NCBI GenBank assembly: GCA_017304655.1
Contig: JAFKLY010000010.1
Span: forward strand, 64,501-128,500
Direction: 5' to 3'
Origin: Sphingomonas sp.
GTDB taxonomy: Bacteria > Pseudomonadota > Alphaproteobacteria > Sphingomonadales > Sphingomonadaceae
Length of the DNA: 64,000 nucleotides
Part shown: positions 1-8,220 of the stretch, piece after piece
Position numbering within the stretch: the first letter of the stretch is position 1
Layout: each line of letters starts with the position of its first letter
Program-made: the position numbers and the translations under genes
The notes under the pieces: generated by a model
What the model saw: the letters and a program-made list of their open reading frames with translations, nothing else
Databases searched by the model: none
What the model was told of the DNA's origin: nothing

Positions 1-590
1 CCCTTGTCGCACGGGATGTTGGTCTTAAGGCGCCCGCCGATTACCTCTTCCCCTCGCGCCTGCTCCCGCAAGTGCCGGACATCGCCGGCTGGGCCCTGCC
101 GCAGCTCCCGCCCGACGCAAATTGCCTGAGGAGTGCCCTGGCACTGGCGCAGACAATCCAGCGCCATTTCAACTATGACACCAAGGCGACCAAGGCGGAC
201 ACGCCGGTTGAAGAGGCTTTCGCGATTCGCCGCGGCGTGTGCCAGGACTTCGCGCACATCCTCATCGTCGCCCTGCGCGCGGCCGGGCTGCCAGCGGCCT
301 ATGTGAGCGGCTATCTGCGCACCTACCCGCCACCGGGCCAGCCCCGGCTGGTGGGTGCGGACGCCATGCATGCCTGGGTTGCGCTCTGGTGCGGGCCTCA
401 GCGCGGCTGGGTCGGGATCGACCCGACCAATGGCGTGCTGGCCAATGCGGATCATCTCGTCGTGGCCATGGGGCGCGACTATTCGGACATCTCGCCCATC
501 GACGGCGTGTTCGTCGGCGGCGCCTCGCAGAAGACGTTCAACTCGGTCGACGTCTCGCCAATCGACGCGCGGGCAATCGCTGGCGCCTGA
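1..590 (+). CDS. Transglutaminase-like family protein, C-terminal part (5' end outside window)
   Basis: The reading frame is open from the first full codon of the window, so the start lies upstream and only about 195 residues are visible. A papain-fold transglutaminase core is seen: the catalytic Cys in RRGVCQDFAH, the His in DAMHAWVALW and the Asp in GIDPTNG, in the order Cys-His-Asp. The short tail after GRDYSDISPIDGVF is typical of the cytosolic bacterial transglutaminase-like proteins, which act as peptidases or amidases. The substrate is unknown. The family call is strong; the biological role is not known. Confidence 0.85.
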   Translation, partial: LVARDVGLKAPADYLFPSRLLPQVPDIAGWALPQLPPDANCLRSALALAQTIQRHFNYDTKATKADTPVEEAFAIRRGVCQDFAHILIVALRAAGLPAAYVSGYLRTYPPPGQPRLVGADAMHAWVALWCGPQRGWVGIDPTNGVLANADHLVVAMGRDYSDISPIDGVFVGGASQKTFNSVDVSPIDARAIAGA

Positions 591-606
591 CCAGACACAA
601 CGAAAA

Positions 607-630
607 CGGCGCCGGGAGGCCCCGACGCCG
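607..630. terminator. Hairpin between the transglutaminase gene and rpsT
   Basis: Arms 607-616 and 621-630 pair over 10 positions with one mismatch around an AGGC loop. It lies between two convergent genes, 17 nt past the transglutaminase stop and 29 nt past the rpsT stop, so it could end both transcripts. There is no good U tract, so rho-independence is uncertain. Confidence 0.4.
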
Positions 631-658
631 GTTCAGGTTCCGCTATGGAACCGGGCGA

Positions 659-922
659 TCAGCCGAGCGCGGCGACGCGCTTGGTGAGACGGCCGAACTT
701 GCGCGAAGCCGTGTTCTTGTGAAGGACGCCGCGCGCCACGCCACGGGCCAGCTCGGGCTGCGCAGCAACCAGAGCTGCCTGCGCCGCCGTCTTGTCGCCT
801 GCGTCGAGCGCCGCTTCGACCTTCTTGACGAGGGTACGGATGCGGCTCAGCCGGCTACCGTTGATCGCGGCACGACGCTCGTTGCGACGGATGCGCTTCT
901 TTGCCTGAGGCGTATTGGCCAT
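659..922 (-). CDS. rpsT: 30S ribosomal protein S20
   Basis: 87 residues, the usual S20 length. The N-terminus [17 protein letters not shown] and the basic helical body are characteristic. S20 binds 16S rRNA early in assembly of the 30S subunit body. The frame is open further upstream, but MANTPQ is the conserved start and upstream residues do not look like protein. The gene stands alone on the minus strand. Confidence 0.97.
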   Translation of the reverse strand: MANTPQAKKRIRRNERRAAINGSRLSRIRTLVKKVEAALDAGDKTAAQAALVAAQPELARGVARGVLHKNTASRKFGRLTKRVAALG

Positions 923-1077
923 TGAAATCCTCGAACTCGAAACTGTTGCATGAAGCCCGGTGCGAATCCCCGAAGAGAGCCAGCGAACCCGCGCGAAGGC
1001 CGGGCCATTAGCCGCCCTTGCCCCGATCGTCAACCGCCTTATGCCCGGAATGGCGCGCCGTGCGGCTTTAATCCCCC

Positions 1078-1656
1078 TCAGCGCGGGAGCGTCGTGACGA
1101 GTCGTCGCAGGGCAAAAGCCAGCACGATGAAGAACACGCCCTTGAACAGGAAGCTGATGCCGACGATCAGCGCCAGATAGGCCAGGCCATCCGCCGGGGC
1201 AGCGAACAGCAGGATGGCGCCCAGCACCAGATCGAGCAGGCCCAGAAACAGCCGCCACCAGCGATCCGGCACGAAACGGATGGCAGTGGCAATCTGGAAC
1301 ACCGCCGAGACCGTCAGCCAGAAGCCGATCGCCCAGACGAGCGACAGCGCCCCGAGATAAGGCGCGAAGAAGATCGCGAGACCAGCCGCGAGCGCCAGCA
1401 GGCCGAGGATCAGCTCAATCCAGCGACCGCGCTGCGCAAAGGCCGACAGGGCCGATGCAATGGCCGCAACCCCATACAGCACCAGCATGATGGCGAGCAG
1501 GAGCCCGGTCGCAAGGCCCGTCGCCAGAGGATTGGTGAGCGCGATGAAACCGATGAGAACGAGCGCGATGCCGTAAGCCATCACCCAGCCCCAACCGGAT
1601 CGCGATAGAGTGCCCCCATCGGGGCCGGCGTCGGAAAGCGTATCCTTCGATGCCAT
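1078..1656 (-). CDS. HdeD family (DUF308) membrane protein
   Basis: 192 residues with six hydrophobic segments arranged as three helical pairs, for example [18 protein letters not shown] and [18 protein letters not shown], which is the DUF308/HdeD pattern. HdeD of E. coli is linked to acid resistance; here only membrane location and family can be inferred. The start is ATG at 1656, because AGGAGG sits 5 nt upstream; an in-frame GTG two codons earlier would overlap that site. The neighbouring AI-2E gene on the same strand begins the block about 30 nt upstream, so the two may be co-transcribed. Confidence 0.85.
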   Translation of the reverse strand: MASKDTLSDAGPDGGTLSRSGWGWVMAYGIALVLIGFIALTNPLATGLATGLLLAIMLVLYGVAAIASALSAFAQRGRWIELILGLLALAAGLAIFFAPYLGALSLVWAIGFWLTVSAVFQIATAIRFVPDRWWRLFLGLLDLVLGAILLFAAPADGLAYLALIVGISFLFKGVFFIVLAFALRRLVTTLPR

Positions 1657-1683
1657 GTGCACCTCCTGCGTGCTGGTTCCGGC

Positions 1684-2814
1684 CTAGGTGCGCGACGCCT
1701 TGTCGCCCGGTACCGACTCGGACCCTGTACCCGGAACCATAGCGCCTTCCGTCCCACCGCGCATGTCCGCGACGATCGTCCAGGTGGCAATGAACAGCGC
1801 CGCGATCACCGGCCCGATCACGATGCCGCTGAAGCCGAACAGTTCGATGCCGCCGAGCGTGGAGATCAGGACCACATAGTCCGGAAGGCGCGCGTCTCGC
1901 CCGACGAGGATCGGCCGCAACAGATTGTCGACCATGCCAATGACGAACAGGCCGCAGAACACGAGGATCAACCCCTTGGCGATCGCCCCGGTGGCCAGCA
2001 GGTAGATGGCGACCGGCACCCAGACGAGGCCGGTGCCGATGGCCGGCAGCAGCGAGAAGAAGCCCATCATCACGCCCCAGAGCAGGGCGCCTTCCACATC
2101 CAGCAGCCAGAAGACGATGCCACCGATCAGCCCCTGCACGATGGCGACGACGATGCTGCCCTTGATCGTTGCACGAATCACCGTGACGAACTGGCGCATC
2201 AGCGCCTCGCGCTGGGCCGGGTGCAACGGCGTCATATTCATCACGCGATCCGCCAGCGTATCGCCATCGCGCAGCAGGAAATAGGTGAGGTAAAGCGTCA
2301 CGCTGAGCGCGACGAGCAGGCTGAACGCGCCCTGGCCGATGATGACCGCGCGCGTGGCGATGGTGCGGAAGCTTGCCGCAAGCCCCGCATCCAGCCGCGC
2401 CTGCAACGCAGCGAAATCTGTGAGGCCGAACCGCTGCAGATAGTGAACCACCCAATCCGGCAAGCGGGCCTGCACCTGCGCGAACAGATCCGCGAAATTG
2501 ATCTGGCCGGACTGGACCTTGCCGTAAAATACGCTGGCCTCGTTGACGAGCGCCAGCGTGAGCAGGATCGCCGGGACGATGATGACTGCCACAATCAGCA
2601 ACAGGGTAAGCGCCGCTGCGCTGTTGCGATGGCCGGGGATCGCCGCCAGCACCCGCCGGTTGAGCGGGTTGAAGAGAATGGCGGCGATGAGGCCCCAGAG
2701 CACGGCAACGAAGAACGGCTCCAGAATCAGCGCGAAGGCGACCGACACGACGAGCACGAACACGAGGAAGAAACCATCCTCAAAGCGCATGGACGGGCGA
2801 GTTGCAGGCTCCAT
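1684..2814 (-). CDS. AI-2E family transporter (PerM/YdiK type)
   Basis: About 376 residues. Paired N-terminal helices (FFLVFVLVVSVAFALILEPFFVAVLWGLIAAILF) are followed by a polar middle section and a C-terminal run of helices with the family-like GLVWVPVAIYLLATG and DNLLRPILVG segments. Family members export small molecules (autoinducer-2) or act as Na+/H+ antiporters; the substrate cannot be read from sequence. Start is ATG 2814; a TTG one codon upstream is also possible. Likely co-transcribed with the HdeD-like gene 27 nt downstream. Confidence 0.88.
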   Translation of the reverse strand: MEPATRPSMRFEDGFFLVFVLVVSVAFALILEPFFVAVLWGLIAAILFNPLNRRVLAAIPGHRNSAAALTLLLIVAVIIVPAILLTLALVNEASVFYGKVQSGQINFADLFAQVQARLPDWVVHYLQRFGLTDFAALQARLDAGLAASFRTIATRAVIIGQGAFSLLVALSVTLYLTYFLLRDGDTLADRVMNMTPLHPAQREALMRQFVTVIRATIKGSIVVAIVQGLIGGIVFWLLDVEGALLWGVMMGFFSLLPAIGTGLVWVPVAIYLLATGAIAKGLILVFCGLFVIGMVDNLLRPILVGRDARLPDYVVLISTLGGIELFGFSGIVIGPVIAALFIATWTIVADMRGGTEGAMVPGTGSESVPGDKASRT

Positions 2815-2913
2815 CAACGGGTATCCATTTCTTCACCGGGCGCGCATGGGCCGCCCGCACCTGACAGTCTTCCGATCACCCGGCGGCCATGCGTGGCCCC
2901 GGGGCTAGCACGC

Positions 2914-3264
2914 CTAGACTCCGAACTGCGCGGCCCAGACTTCGGGCTTGAAGCCCACGAGCAGATCGCCCGCGCCAGTGACGACGGGGCGCTTGATGAC
3001 CGAGGGGTTCGCAACCATCAGCGCGATTGCCTTCGCCGCATCGAGATCGGCCTTGTCGGCATCCGGCAGCTTCTTGAAGGTCGTGCCCGCCTTGTTGACC
3101 AGAGGCTCCCAGCCGATGGCGTCCACCCAAGGAGCCAACTCCTGCGGCGTCGGCGGCACTTTCTTGTAGTCGCGAAAGTCATACGCAATGCCATGACCCT
3201 CAAGCCACGTCCGCGCCTTCTTGACGGTGTCGCAATTGGGGATGCCGTGCAGGGTAAGCGTCAT
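2914..3264 (-). CDS. ArsC/Spx-like thioredoxin-fold protein (YffB group)
   Basis: 116 residues starting MTLTLHGIPNCDTVKKA, with Cys11 at the position of the arsenate reductase nucleophile, and a C-terminal SVIKRPVV segment that is the family's second signature. The pattern fits YffB-like ArsC-family proteins, which bind or use glutathione rather than reduce arsenate. No ars genes are nearby, so an arsenate role is not supported. The open frame runs 17 codons further upstream, but MTLTLHG is the conserved start. Confidence 0.85.
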   Translation of the reverse strand: MTLTLHGIPNCDTVKKARTWLEGHGIAYDFRDYKKVPPTPQELAPWVDAIGWEPLVNKAGTTFKKLPDADKADLDAAKAIALMVANPSVIKRPVVTGAGDLLVGFKPEVWAAQFGV

Positions 3265-3324
3265 GGGATTGACCAAAGCTCCGTAATCAGAAGGACGAAT
3301 GGGGCGCAGCGGCAAACCGCCGCA

Positions 3325-3759
3325 TCACCCGGCCCCGGCCTCGTCCAGCGCCTCGAACTTGTCGGCGAGGGTCAGCCGGTCGAGGATCGCGGCGGTCTCG
3401 TCGCGCACCTTGAGCATGATGCGGCGCAGCTCGCACTGATCCTCGGGCAGGCAATTCTTGCAGGGCTGGTGCGCATAGCGGCTGGCGCAAGGCACAAGCG
3501 CCAGCGCGCCATCGGTCAGGCGGAAGATGTCGCCATAACGGATGTCGATGGGCGCCAGCGCCAGCCAGTAGCCGCCATCGCGCCCCCGCCGCGTGGCGAC
3601 GAGGCCGGCCCGACTCAGCTCGGACAAAATCACGGTGAGGAACTTGGCGGGAATGTTCTGCGCGGTCGCGATATCGGAGAGCTGGATCGGCCCCTCGCCA
3701 TAATGCCGCGCAAGGTGCTGGAGTGCGCGGATCGAGTAGCGAGTGCGTTGCGAGAGCAT
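3325..3759 (-). CDS. Rrf2 family transcriptional regulator
   Basis: 144 residues starting MLSQRTRYSIRALQHLA, the typical Rrf2 N-terminal helix. A winged helix follows (residues about 25-65, including the wing RRGRDGGYWLALAP). Cys91, Cys100, Cys103 and Cys109 are clustered, as in Rrf2 proteins that hold an Fe-S cluster or sense redox state. Downstream (61 nt) lies the ArsC/Spx-like gene on the same strand, so control of thiol chemistry is a reasonable guess but not shown. No isc or suf genes are in the window. Confidence 0.88.
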   Translation of the reverse strand: MLSQRTRYSIRALQHLARHYGEGPIQLSDIATAQNIPAKFLTVILSELSRAGLVATRRGRDGGYWLALAPIDIRYGDIFRLTDGALALVPCASRYAHQPCKNCLPEDQCELRRIMLKVRDETAAILDRLTLADKFEALDEAGAG

Positions 3760-3828
3760 ACTCACCTTATTTGGCAGAGAATGCGAAAGCGCAAGGGGTT
3801 TAGGGGATTTGCGCGTGCGAGATCGCCA

Positions 3829-3880
3829 TCCCGGCGCAGGGCCGGGACGGGAGGTCGACGGCCCCGGCGAAGGCCGGGGC
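3829..3880. repeat. Two consecutive GC-rich hairpins (REP-like doublet)
   Basis: First hairpin: TCCCGGC (3829-3835) and GCCGGGA (3841-3847), 5-nt loop. Second: GCCCCGGC (3861-3868) and GCCGGGGC (3873-3880), GAAG loop. They lie just downstream of the DAHP synthase stop and upstream of the Rrf2 start. They could end the DAHP synthase transcript or be a dispersed palindromic repeat. Confidence 0.5.
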
Positions 3881-3892
3881 ATACGCAGTGGT

Positions 3893-5266
3893 TCAGGCGG
3901 CTTGCTTGCGCCGCTCGGCCAGCTCGTCATTGAGCATTTCGGCCAGCAGGAAAGCCAACTCCAGGCTCTGCGCCGCGTTGAGACGCGGATCGCAATGCGT
4001 ATGGTAGCGGTCGGCCAGGCTCTGCTCGGTCACGTCGACCGCGCCGCCGGTGCACTCCGTCACATTCTGCCCGGTCATCTCGGCATGGATGCCGCCGCCG
4101 AAGCTGCCCTCGGCCCGGTGGACGGCAAAGAAGCCGCGCACTTCCGCGAGGATACGCTCGAACGGGCGGGTCTTGTAGCCATTGGCCGCCTTGACGACAT
4201 TGCCGTGCATCGGATCGCAGGACCAGACCACCGGGTGCCCTTCACGCAGCACGGCGCGCACGAGCGGCGGCAGGCCCGCCTCGATCTTGTCGTGGCCATA
4301 GCGCGTGATGAGCGTGATACGGCCGGACTCGCGCGCCGGATTCAGCGTGTCGAGCAGGCGCAGCAGCTCGTCGGGCTTGAGGCTGGGGCCGACCTTCATG
4401 CCGATGGGATTGCCGATGCCGCGCAGATACTCGACATGCGCCGAGCCCTCGAAACGCGTGCGATCGCCGATCCACAGCATGTGTGCGCTGGTGTCGTACC
4501 AGTCGCCCGTGAGCGAATCCTGCCGGGTCAGCGCCTGCTCATAGGGGAGCAGCAGCGCTTCGTGGCTGGTGTAGAAGCTCGTGCCGCCAAGCTGGGGCAC
4601 GGTCTCGGGATTGAGGCCGCAGGACTTCATGAAGTCCAGCGCCTCGCCGATCCGGTCCGCCATTTCGTGGAACTTCTTGGCCCACGGGCTGCGGCCCATG
4701 AAGTCCAGCATCCAGCCATGCACGCGATCCAGGCTGGCATAGCCGCCGGTCGAGAAGGCGCGCAGCAGATTGAGCGTGGCCGCCGACTGATTATAGGCGC
4801 GAATCATGCGGGCCGGGTCGGGCTCGCGGCCTTCCGCCGTGAAGGCGATGTCATTCACATTGTCGCCGCGATAGCTGGGCAGCTCGACGCCATCGACCAC
4901 CTCGGTATTGGCCGAGCGGGGCTTGGCGAACTGGCCCGCCATGCGGCCGACCTTCACCACCGGCAGCTTGCTGGCGAAAGTGAGGACCACCGCCATCTGC
5001 AGCAGCACGCGGAAGGTGTCGCGAATGTTGTTCGGGTGGAATTCCGCAAAGGATTCAGCGCAGTCGCCGCCCTGCAGCAGGAACGCCTCGCCACTGGCGA
5101 CCTTGGCAAGATCGGCCTTGAGGTGACGCGCCTCGCCGGCAAAGACGAGCGGGGGGAAGCTGCCGAGCTGCGCTTCGGTCGCGGCCAGCGCCGCGCTGTC
5201 GCGATATACGGGCATTTGCAGCCCTTCATGATCCCGCCAGCTCGCGGGGCTCCAGTTCGCCGTCAT
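3893..5266 (-). CDS. aroG: Class II 3-deoxy-7-phosphoheptulonate (DAHP) synthase
   Basis: 457 residues, the usual length of the plant-like class II enzyme. It condenses phosphoenolpyruvate with erythrose 4-phosphate, the first step of the shikimate pathway. Diagnostic segments are [10 protein letters not shown] (metal-binding Cys), [36 protein letters not shown] and WSCDPMHGN. The start [19 protein letters not shown] is preferred over an ATG five codons upstream because family members begin with this W-P-x-S-W-R block. It is monocistronic here; no other aro gene is in the window. The symbol is generic, as class II names vary. Confidence 0.95.
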   Translation of the reverse strand: MTANWSPASWRDHEGLQMPVYRDSAALAATEAQLGSFPPLVFAGEARHLKADLAKVASGEAFLLQGGDCAESFAEFHPNNIRDTFRVLLQMAVVLTFASKLPVVKVGRMAGQFAKPRSANTEVVDGVELPSYRGDNVNDIAFTAEGREPDPARMIRAYNQSAATLNLLRAFSTGGYASLDRVHGWMLDFMGRSPWAKKFHEMADRIGEALDFMKSCGLNPETVPQLGGTSFYTSHEALLLPYEQALTRQDSLTGDWYDTSAHMLWIGDRTRFEGSAHVEYLRGIGNPIGMKVGPSLKPDELLRLLDTLNPARESGRITLITRYGHDKIEAGLPPLVRAVLREGHPVVWSCDPMHGNVVKAANGYKTRPFERILAEVRGFFAVHRAEGSFGGGIHAEMTGQNVTECTGGAVDVTEQSLADRYHTHCDPRLNAAQSLELAFLLAEMLNDELAERRKQAA

Positions 5267-5343
5267 GTCACAGAACTCCAACCATCCGCCTGCCCAGATG
5301 GGGTGCGGCGGACCGGGGGCAAGCCCCTACGCCTTCGGGCTTC

Positions 5344-5378
5344 GGGACGCAAGTTAGATGGTTCTTTATAATGAAGTG
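5344..5378. repeat. Copy 1 of a dispersed 35-nt AT-rich element
   Basis: The core TTCTTTATAATGAAGTG (5362-5378) is identical to 60734-60750. Flanks match too: GGGACGCAAGTTAGA here against GGAACGCACTTAGA there, followed by three variable bases. It lies between the divergent DAHP synthase and XRE genes. See copy 2. Confidence 0.6.
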
Positions 5379-5438
5379 CGTCCCTGAGTGGGGCATCCAC
5401 GCCTCTCCGGCACGCCCCTTCTGCACGCCAGACGCTCA

Positions 5439-5478
5439 ATATCCATCATAATAAGTGCGATATTGATATTCTGGATAT
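5439..5478 (+). promoter_or_regulatory. Inverted repeat upstream of the XRE regulator (possible operator)
   Basis: ATATCCA at 5439-5445 and TGGATAT at 5472-5478 form a perfect 7-bp dyad with centres about 33 nt apart (three helical turns). The spacer holds further GATAT half-sites. The block is AT-rich and ends 30 nt before the XRE start, so it is a plausible autoregulatory site and promoter. No experiment supports this. Confidence 0.4.
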
Positions 5479-5508
5479 CAGTTCTGCACTTTGATATAGC
5501 ATCGACTC

Positions 5509-5775
5509 ATGATGACATCCGCCCAGATGCGCGCCGCCCGCGCGCTGCTCGGCATCGACCAGCGCCAGCTGGCCGATCTGTCCGGCGTCTCCTTGCCCAC
5601 GGTCCGACGCATGGAAGCCAGCGACGGCAATGTTCGCGGCAATGTCGACAGCCTCGTCAAGGTGGTCGAGGCGCTCGGCCGGGCCGGTGTCGACCTGATC
5701 GGCGATGACACGCCCAGCCCCGAGGGTGGACGGGGCGTGCGCCTGAAAGCCCCCCAGCGCAGGAATGAGCCATGA
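5509..5775 (+). CDS. Small XRE (Cro/CI-type) helix-turn-helix regulator
   Basis: 88 residues. A helix-turn-helix occupies about residues 5-40 (AQMRAARALLGIDQRQLADLSGVSLPTVRRME), followed by a short helix VDSLVKVVEALGRAGVDLI and a polar tail. Its stop overlaps the SulP start as ATGA at 5772-5775, so the two are translationally coupled and the regulator probably controls the transporter operon. Upstream DNA holds an inverted repeat. Confidence 0.88.
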   Translation: MMTSAQMRAARALLGIDQRQLADLSGVSLPTVRRMEASDGNVRGNVDSLVKVVEALGRAGVDLIGDDTPSPEGGRGVRLKAPQRRNEP

Positions 5776-7490
5776 CCACGCAAGCCCCCAAAGCCCGCTT
5801 TGCCGAGCTCTACACGCCCAAGCTGGTGACGGTGCTGCGCGAAGGCTATGGCGCGGCCGGGCTGAAGGCAGACGCGCTGGCTGGGCTCACCGTCGCCATC
5901 GTGGCGCTGCCGCTCTCCATGGCCATCGCGATTGCCTCCGGCGTCGGACCGGAGCGGGGGCTCTATACCGCCATCGTCGGCGGCTTCATCGTCTCGATGC
6001 TCGGCGGCAGCCGCTTCCAGATCGGCGGACCGGCCGGCGCCTTCATCGTGCTCGTCGCCGCAACGGTCGCGCGCTACGGGCTGGACGGCCTGCTGCTCGC
6101 CACCTTCCTCTCGGGGCTCATGCTGATGGCCGTCGGCTGGCTGCGGCTCGGCACCTTCGTCAAGTTCATCCCCTACCCGGTGACGGTGGGCTTCACCGCC
6201 GGCATTGCCGTCATCATCCTGGCGAGCCAGCTCAGGGACCTGTTCGGCCTCACCCTTTCAGGCCCGGAGCCGGGCGAGCTGCTGCCCAAGCTGGAGGCGC
6301 TGGCCGCCGCCCTGCCCACGCTCAATCCCGCCGCGTTCGGGCTGGCGGGTGCGGCCATCGCGATCATCCTCGCCTGCCGCGCATGGCGGCCGCACTGGCC
6401 GGCCTATCTCATCGCAGTCGCGATCACCGCCATTGCCGCGACCGCGCTGCACCTGCCGGTGGAGACCATCGGCTCGAAATTCGGCGGCATCCCACGCAGC
6501 CTGCCCGCGCCCAGCCTCCCCGATCTCAGCCCCGCCCGCATCGTCGAGATGCTGCCCACCGCCCTCTCCTTCACACTGCTCGGCGCCATCGAGAGCCTGC
6601 TCTCGGCCGTAGTGGCGGACAGCATGAGCGGGCGGCGCCACCGCTCCAATTGCGAGCTGGTGGCGCAAGGCGCGGCCAATTGCGCCAGCGCCCTCTTCGG
6701 CGGCATCTGCGTGACCGGCACCATCGCCCGCACCGCGACGAATGTGCGCGCCGGCGCGCGCGGCCCGATCTCGGGCATGCTCCACGCCGTCTTCCTGCTC
6801 GCCTTCATGATCGTCGCCGCGCCGCTCGCCAGCTACATCCCGCTCGCGGCGCTGGCCGGCGTGCTGGCGACGGTCGCCTGGAACATGGCCGAGCGCGAGC
6901 AGATCGTCACGCTGGTCAAGGCCTCGCGCGGCGACGCGCTGGTGCTGCTGGTCACGCTCGGCCTCGTCATCTTCAAGGATCTGAGCCTGGGCATCCTCGT
7001 CGGCTTCACCCTCGGCACGTTGCTGTTCCTCAACCGCATGGCGCAAGCCGTGGAGGTGGAGACCGGCCAGCCGCTGGTCGAGGGCGACCGGCCCGACACG
7101 GCCGGCCCGCGCACGCCCTATGAAGGTGGCCAGCCGAGCGATCCCGATATTGCGCTGTGCCGCATCTCCGGCGCCTTCTTCTTCGGCGCGGCGGGCGCCG
7201 TCTCGGCCATGCTGGACAAGCTGAGCGAGCATCCCCGCGCCTATGTCCTCAACATGGCCGACGTGCCGATGCTCGATTCGACCGGCGCCGCCACGATCGA
7301 GGCCTTCGCCCGCAAGGTAGCGCGACGCGGCGCAGCGCTCTACATTGCCGGCGCACGCCCGACCGTGCGGCATATGCTGCGCAGCCACGGCGTGAGCCCG
7401 CCGCTCGCCCGCTTCCACGGCTCCATGCCCGAGGCTATCGAAGCGGCGCGGGCCGGAAAACGCGAAGTGGCCGACGAAACGCTGCACTAG
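5772..7490 (+). CDS. SulP family inorganic anion transporter with C-terminal STAS domain
   Basis: 572 residues. The N-terminal two thirds is hydrophobic with SulP hallmarks: LAGLTVAIVALPLSMAIAIASGVGP, RFQIGGPAGAFIVLV, PYPVTVGFTAGIAVII and SLLSAVVADSMSG. The STAS domain lies at about residues 455-555, with VLNMADVPMLDSTGAATIEAF as the anti-sigma-antagonist-like loop. SulP proteins carry sulfate, bicarbonate or dicarboxylates; the substrate is not predictable. It is coupled to the upstream XRE gene through a 4-nt overlap. Confidence 0.93.
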   Translation: MTTQAPKARFAELYTPKLVTVLREGYGAAGLKADALAGLTVAIVALPLSMAIAIASGVGPERGLYTAIVGGFIVSMLGGSRFQIGGPAGAFIVLVAATVARYGLDGLLLATFLSGLMLMAVGWLRLGTFVKFIPYPVTVGFTAGIAVIILASQLRDLFGLTLSGPEPGELLPKLEALAAALPTLNPAAFGLAGAAIAIILACRAWRPHWPAYLIAVAITAIAATALHLPVETIGSKFGGIPRSLPAPSLPDLSPARIVEMLPTALSFTLLGAIESLLSAVVADSMSGRRHRSNCELVAQGAANCASALFGGICVTGTIARTATNVRAGARGPISGMLHAVFLLAFMIVAAPLASYIPLAALAGVLATVAWNMAEREQIVTLVKASRGDALVLLVTLGLVIFKDLSLGILVGFTLGTLLFLNRMAQAVEVETGQPLVEGDRPDTAGPRTPYEGGQPSDPDIALCRISGAFFFGAAGAVSAMLDKLSEHPRAYVLNMADVPMLDSTGAATIEAFARKVARRGAALYIAGARPTVRHMLRSHGVSPPLARFHGSMPEAIEAARAGKREVADETLH

Positions 7491-7506
7491 GCCAGGGAGA
7501 AACAGC

Positions 7507-8211
7507 TTGAAAGATCATCTGGCACTCGGCCTTGGACTGCTCCTGCTGGCGGCACCGCTCCAGGCGCAGGATCTCAACTCTGCCGAAATCGTGGTGACGG
7601 CCAATCGCGTGGAGCAAGACAGCTACAGCCGCGACATGCCCGCCGTCGGACTGCGTCGGCCGGCAGACTATCTTGTCCAGCAAGTGGTCATCCGCGGCGA
7701 CACGCGAGACCCCAAGGAGCGGCGGCGTGAAATCTACGAGATGCTCGGCAAGGCTGTGGGCATGGCAACCAAAAGCGGGATCGAGCTGGCCTATGGCGAT
7801 TATATCCTGACGCCGTTGACCGCAGAGAATGTGACCGACCTCGCGCTCAAGAACGACAACCGGCCAGACAGCCAGCGCGTGGACTTTCTGGTCAAGGTGC
7901 GGCTGAGCGGAGTCACCGGGCAGCAAGCCGAGGCAAAGATCGCCAAGTTCATCGACGCCGTTCCCGAGGTCGGCCGCGCACAAATGGACGCGTTCGACGA
8001 TTCCACGCTCTCGGTGGTTGGACCGGACAGCTATCGCCAGAAAATCGCCGCCGTGATCGCCGAGGATGCACGGATGCTCGCCCAGACCGTGGGCGAGGGC
8101 TATGCCGTCGAGATCGAGGGCCTGAACATGCCCGTCCAATGGACGCGCGCCGGCGCATCGGACGTGCTGCTCTACATCCCCTACAAGCTGACCGTGGTAC
8201 CCAAACGCTAA
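7507..8211 (+). CDS. Secreted SIMPL-like protein of unknown function
   Basis: 234 residues with a signal peptide (KDHLALGLGLLLLAAPLQAQ). The start is a TTG at 7507 with GGGAG 7 nt upstream; no ATG gives a signal sequence. The mature part begins AEIVVTANR, like the start of a TonB receptor plug, but there is no plug or barrel. The order of segments (VVIRGDT, a helix ending in KSGIELAYGDYILTPL, then YRQKIAAVIAEDARMLAQTVGEGYAVEIEGL and a final beta strand) resembles SIMPL-domain periplasmic proteins. The family link is an inference. It follows the SulP gene by 16 nt and may share its transcript. Confidence 0.7.
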   Translation: MKDHLALGLGLLLLAAPLQAQDLNSAEIVVTANRVEQDSYSRDMPAVGLRRPADYLVQQVVIRGDTRDPKERRREIYEMLGKAVGMATKSGIELAYGDYILTPLTAENVTDLALKNDNRPDSQRVDFLVKVRLSGVTGQQAEAKIAKFIDAVPEVGRAQMDAFDDSTLSVVGPDSYRQKIAAVIAEDARMLAQTVGEGYAVEIEGLNMPVQWTRAGASDVLLYIPYKLTVVPKR

Positions 8212-8220
8212 CCCGGCGCG

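Noticed and set aside
1657-3933. A 758-codon plus-strand frame across the AI-2E, ArsC-like and Rrf2 genes
   Set aside because: It runs through three recognisable minus-strand genes and their gaps; its product (Asp/His/Gln/Arg-rich) matches no family pattern.
5362-5378. dif-like XerCD recombination site
   Set aside because: The repeat lacks the two 11-bp inverted arms with a 6-bp centre of dif, and two copies 55 kb apart would be unlikely for the single chromosomal site.
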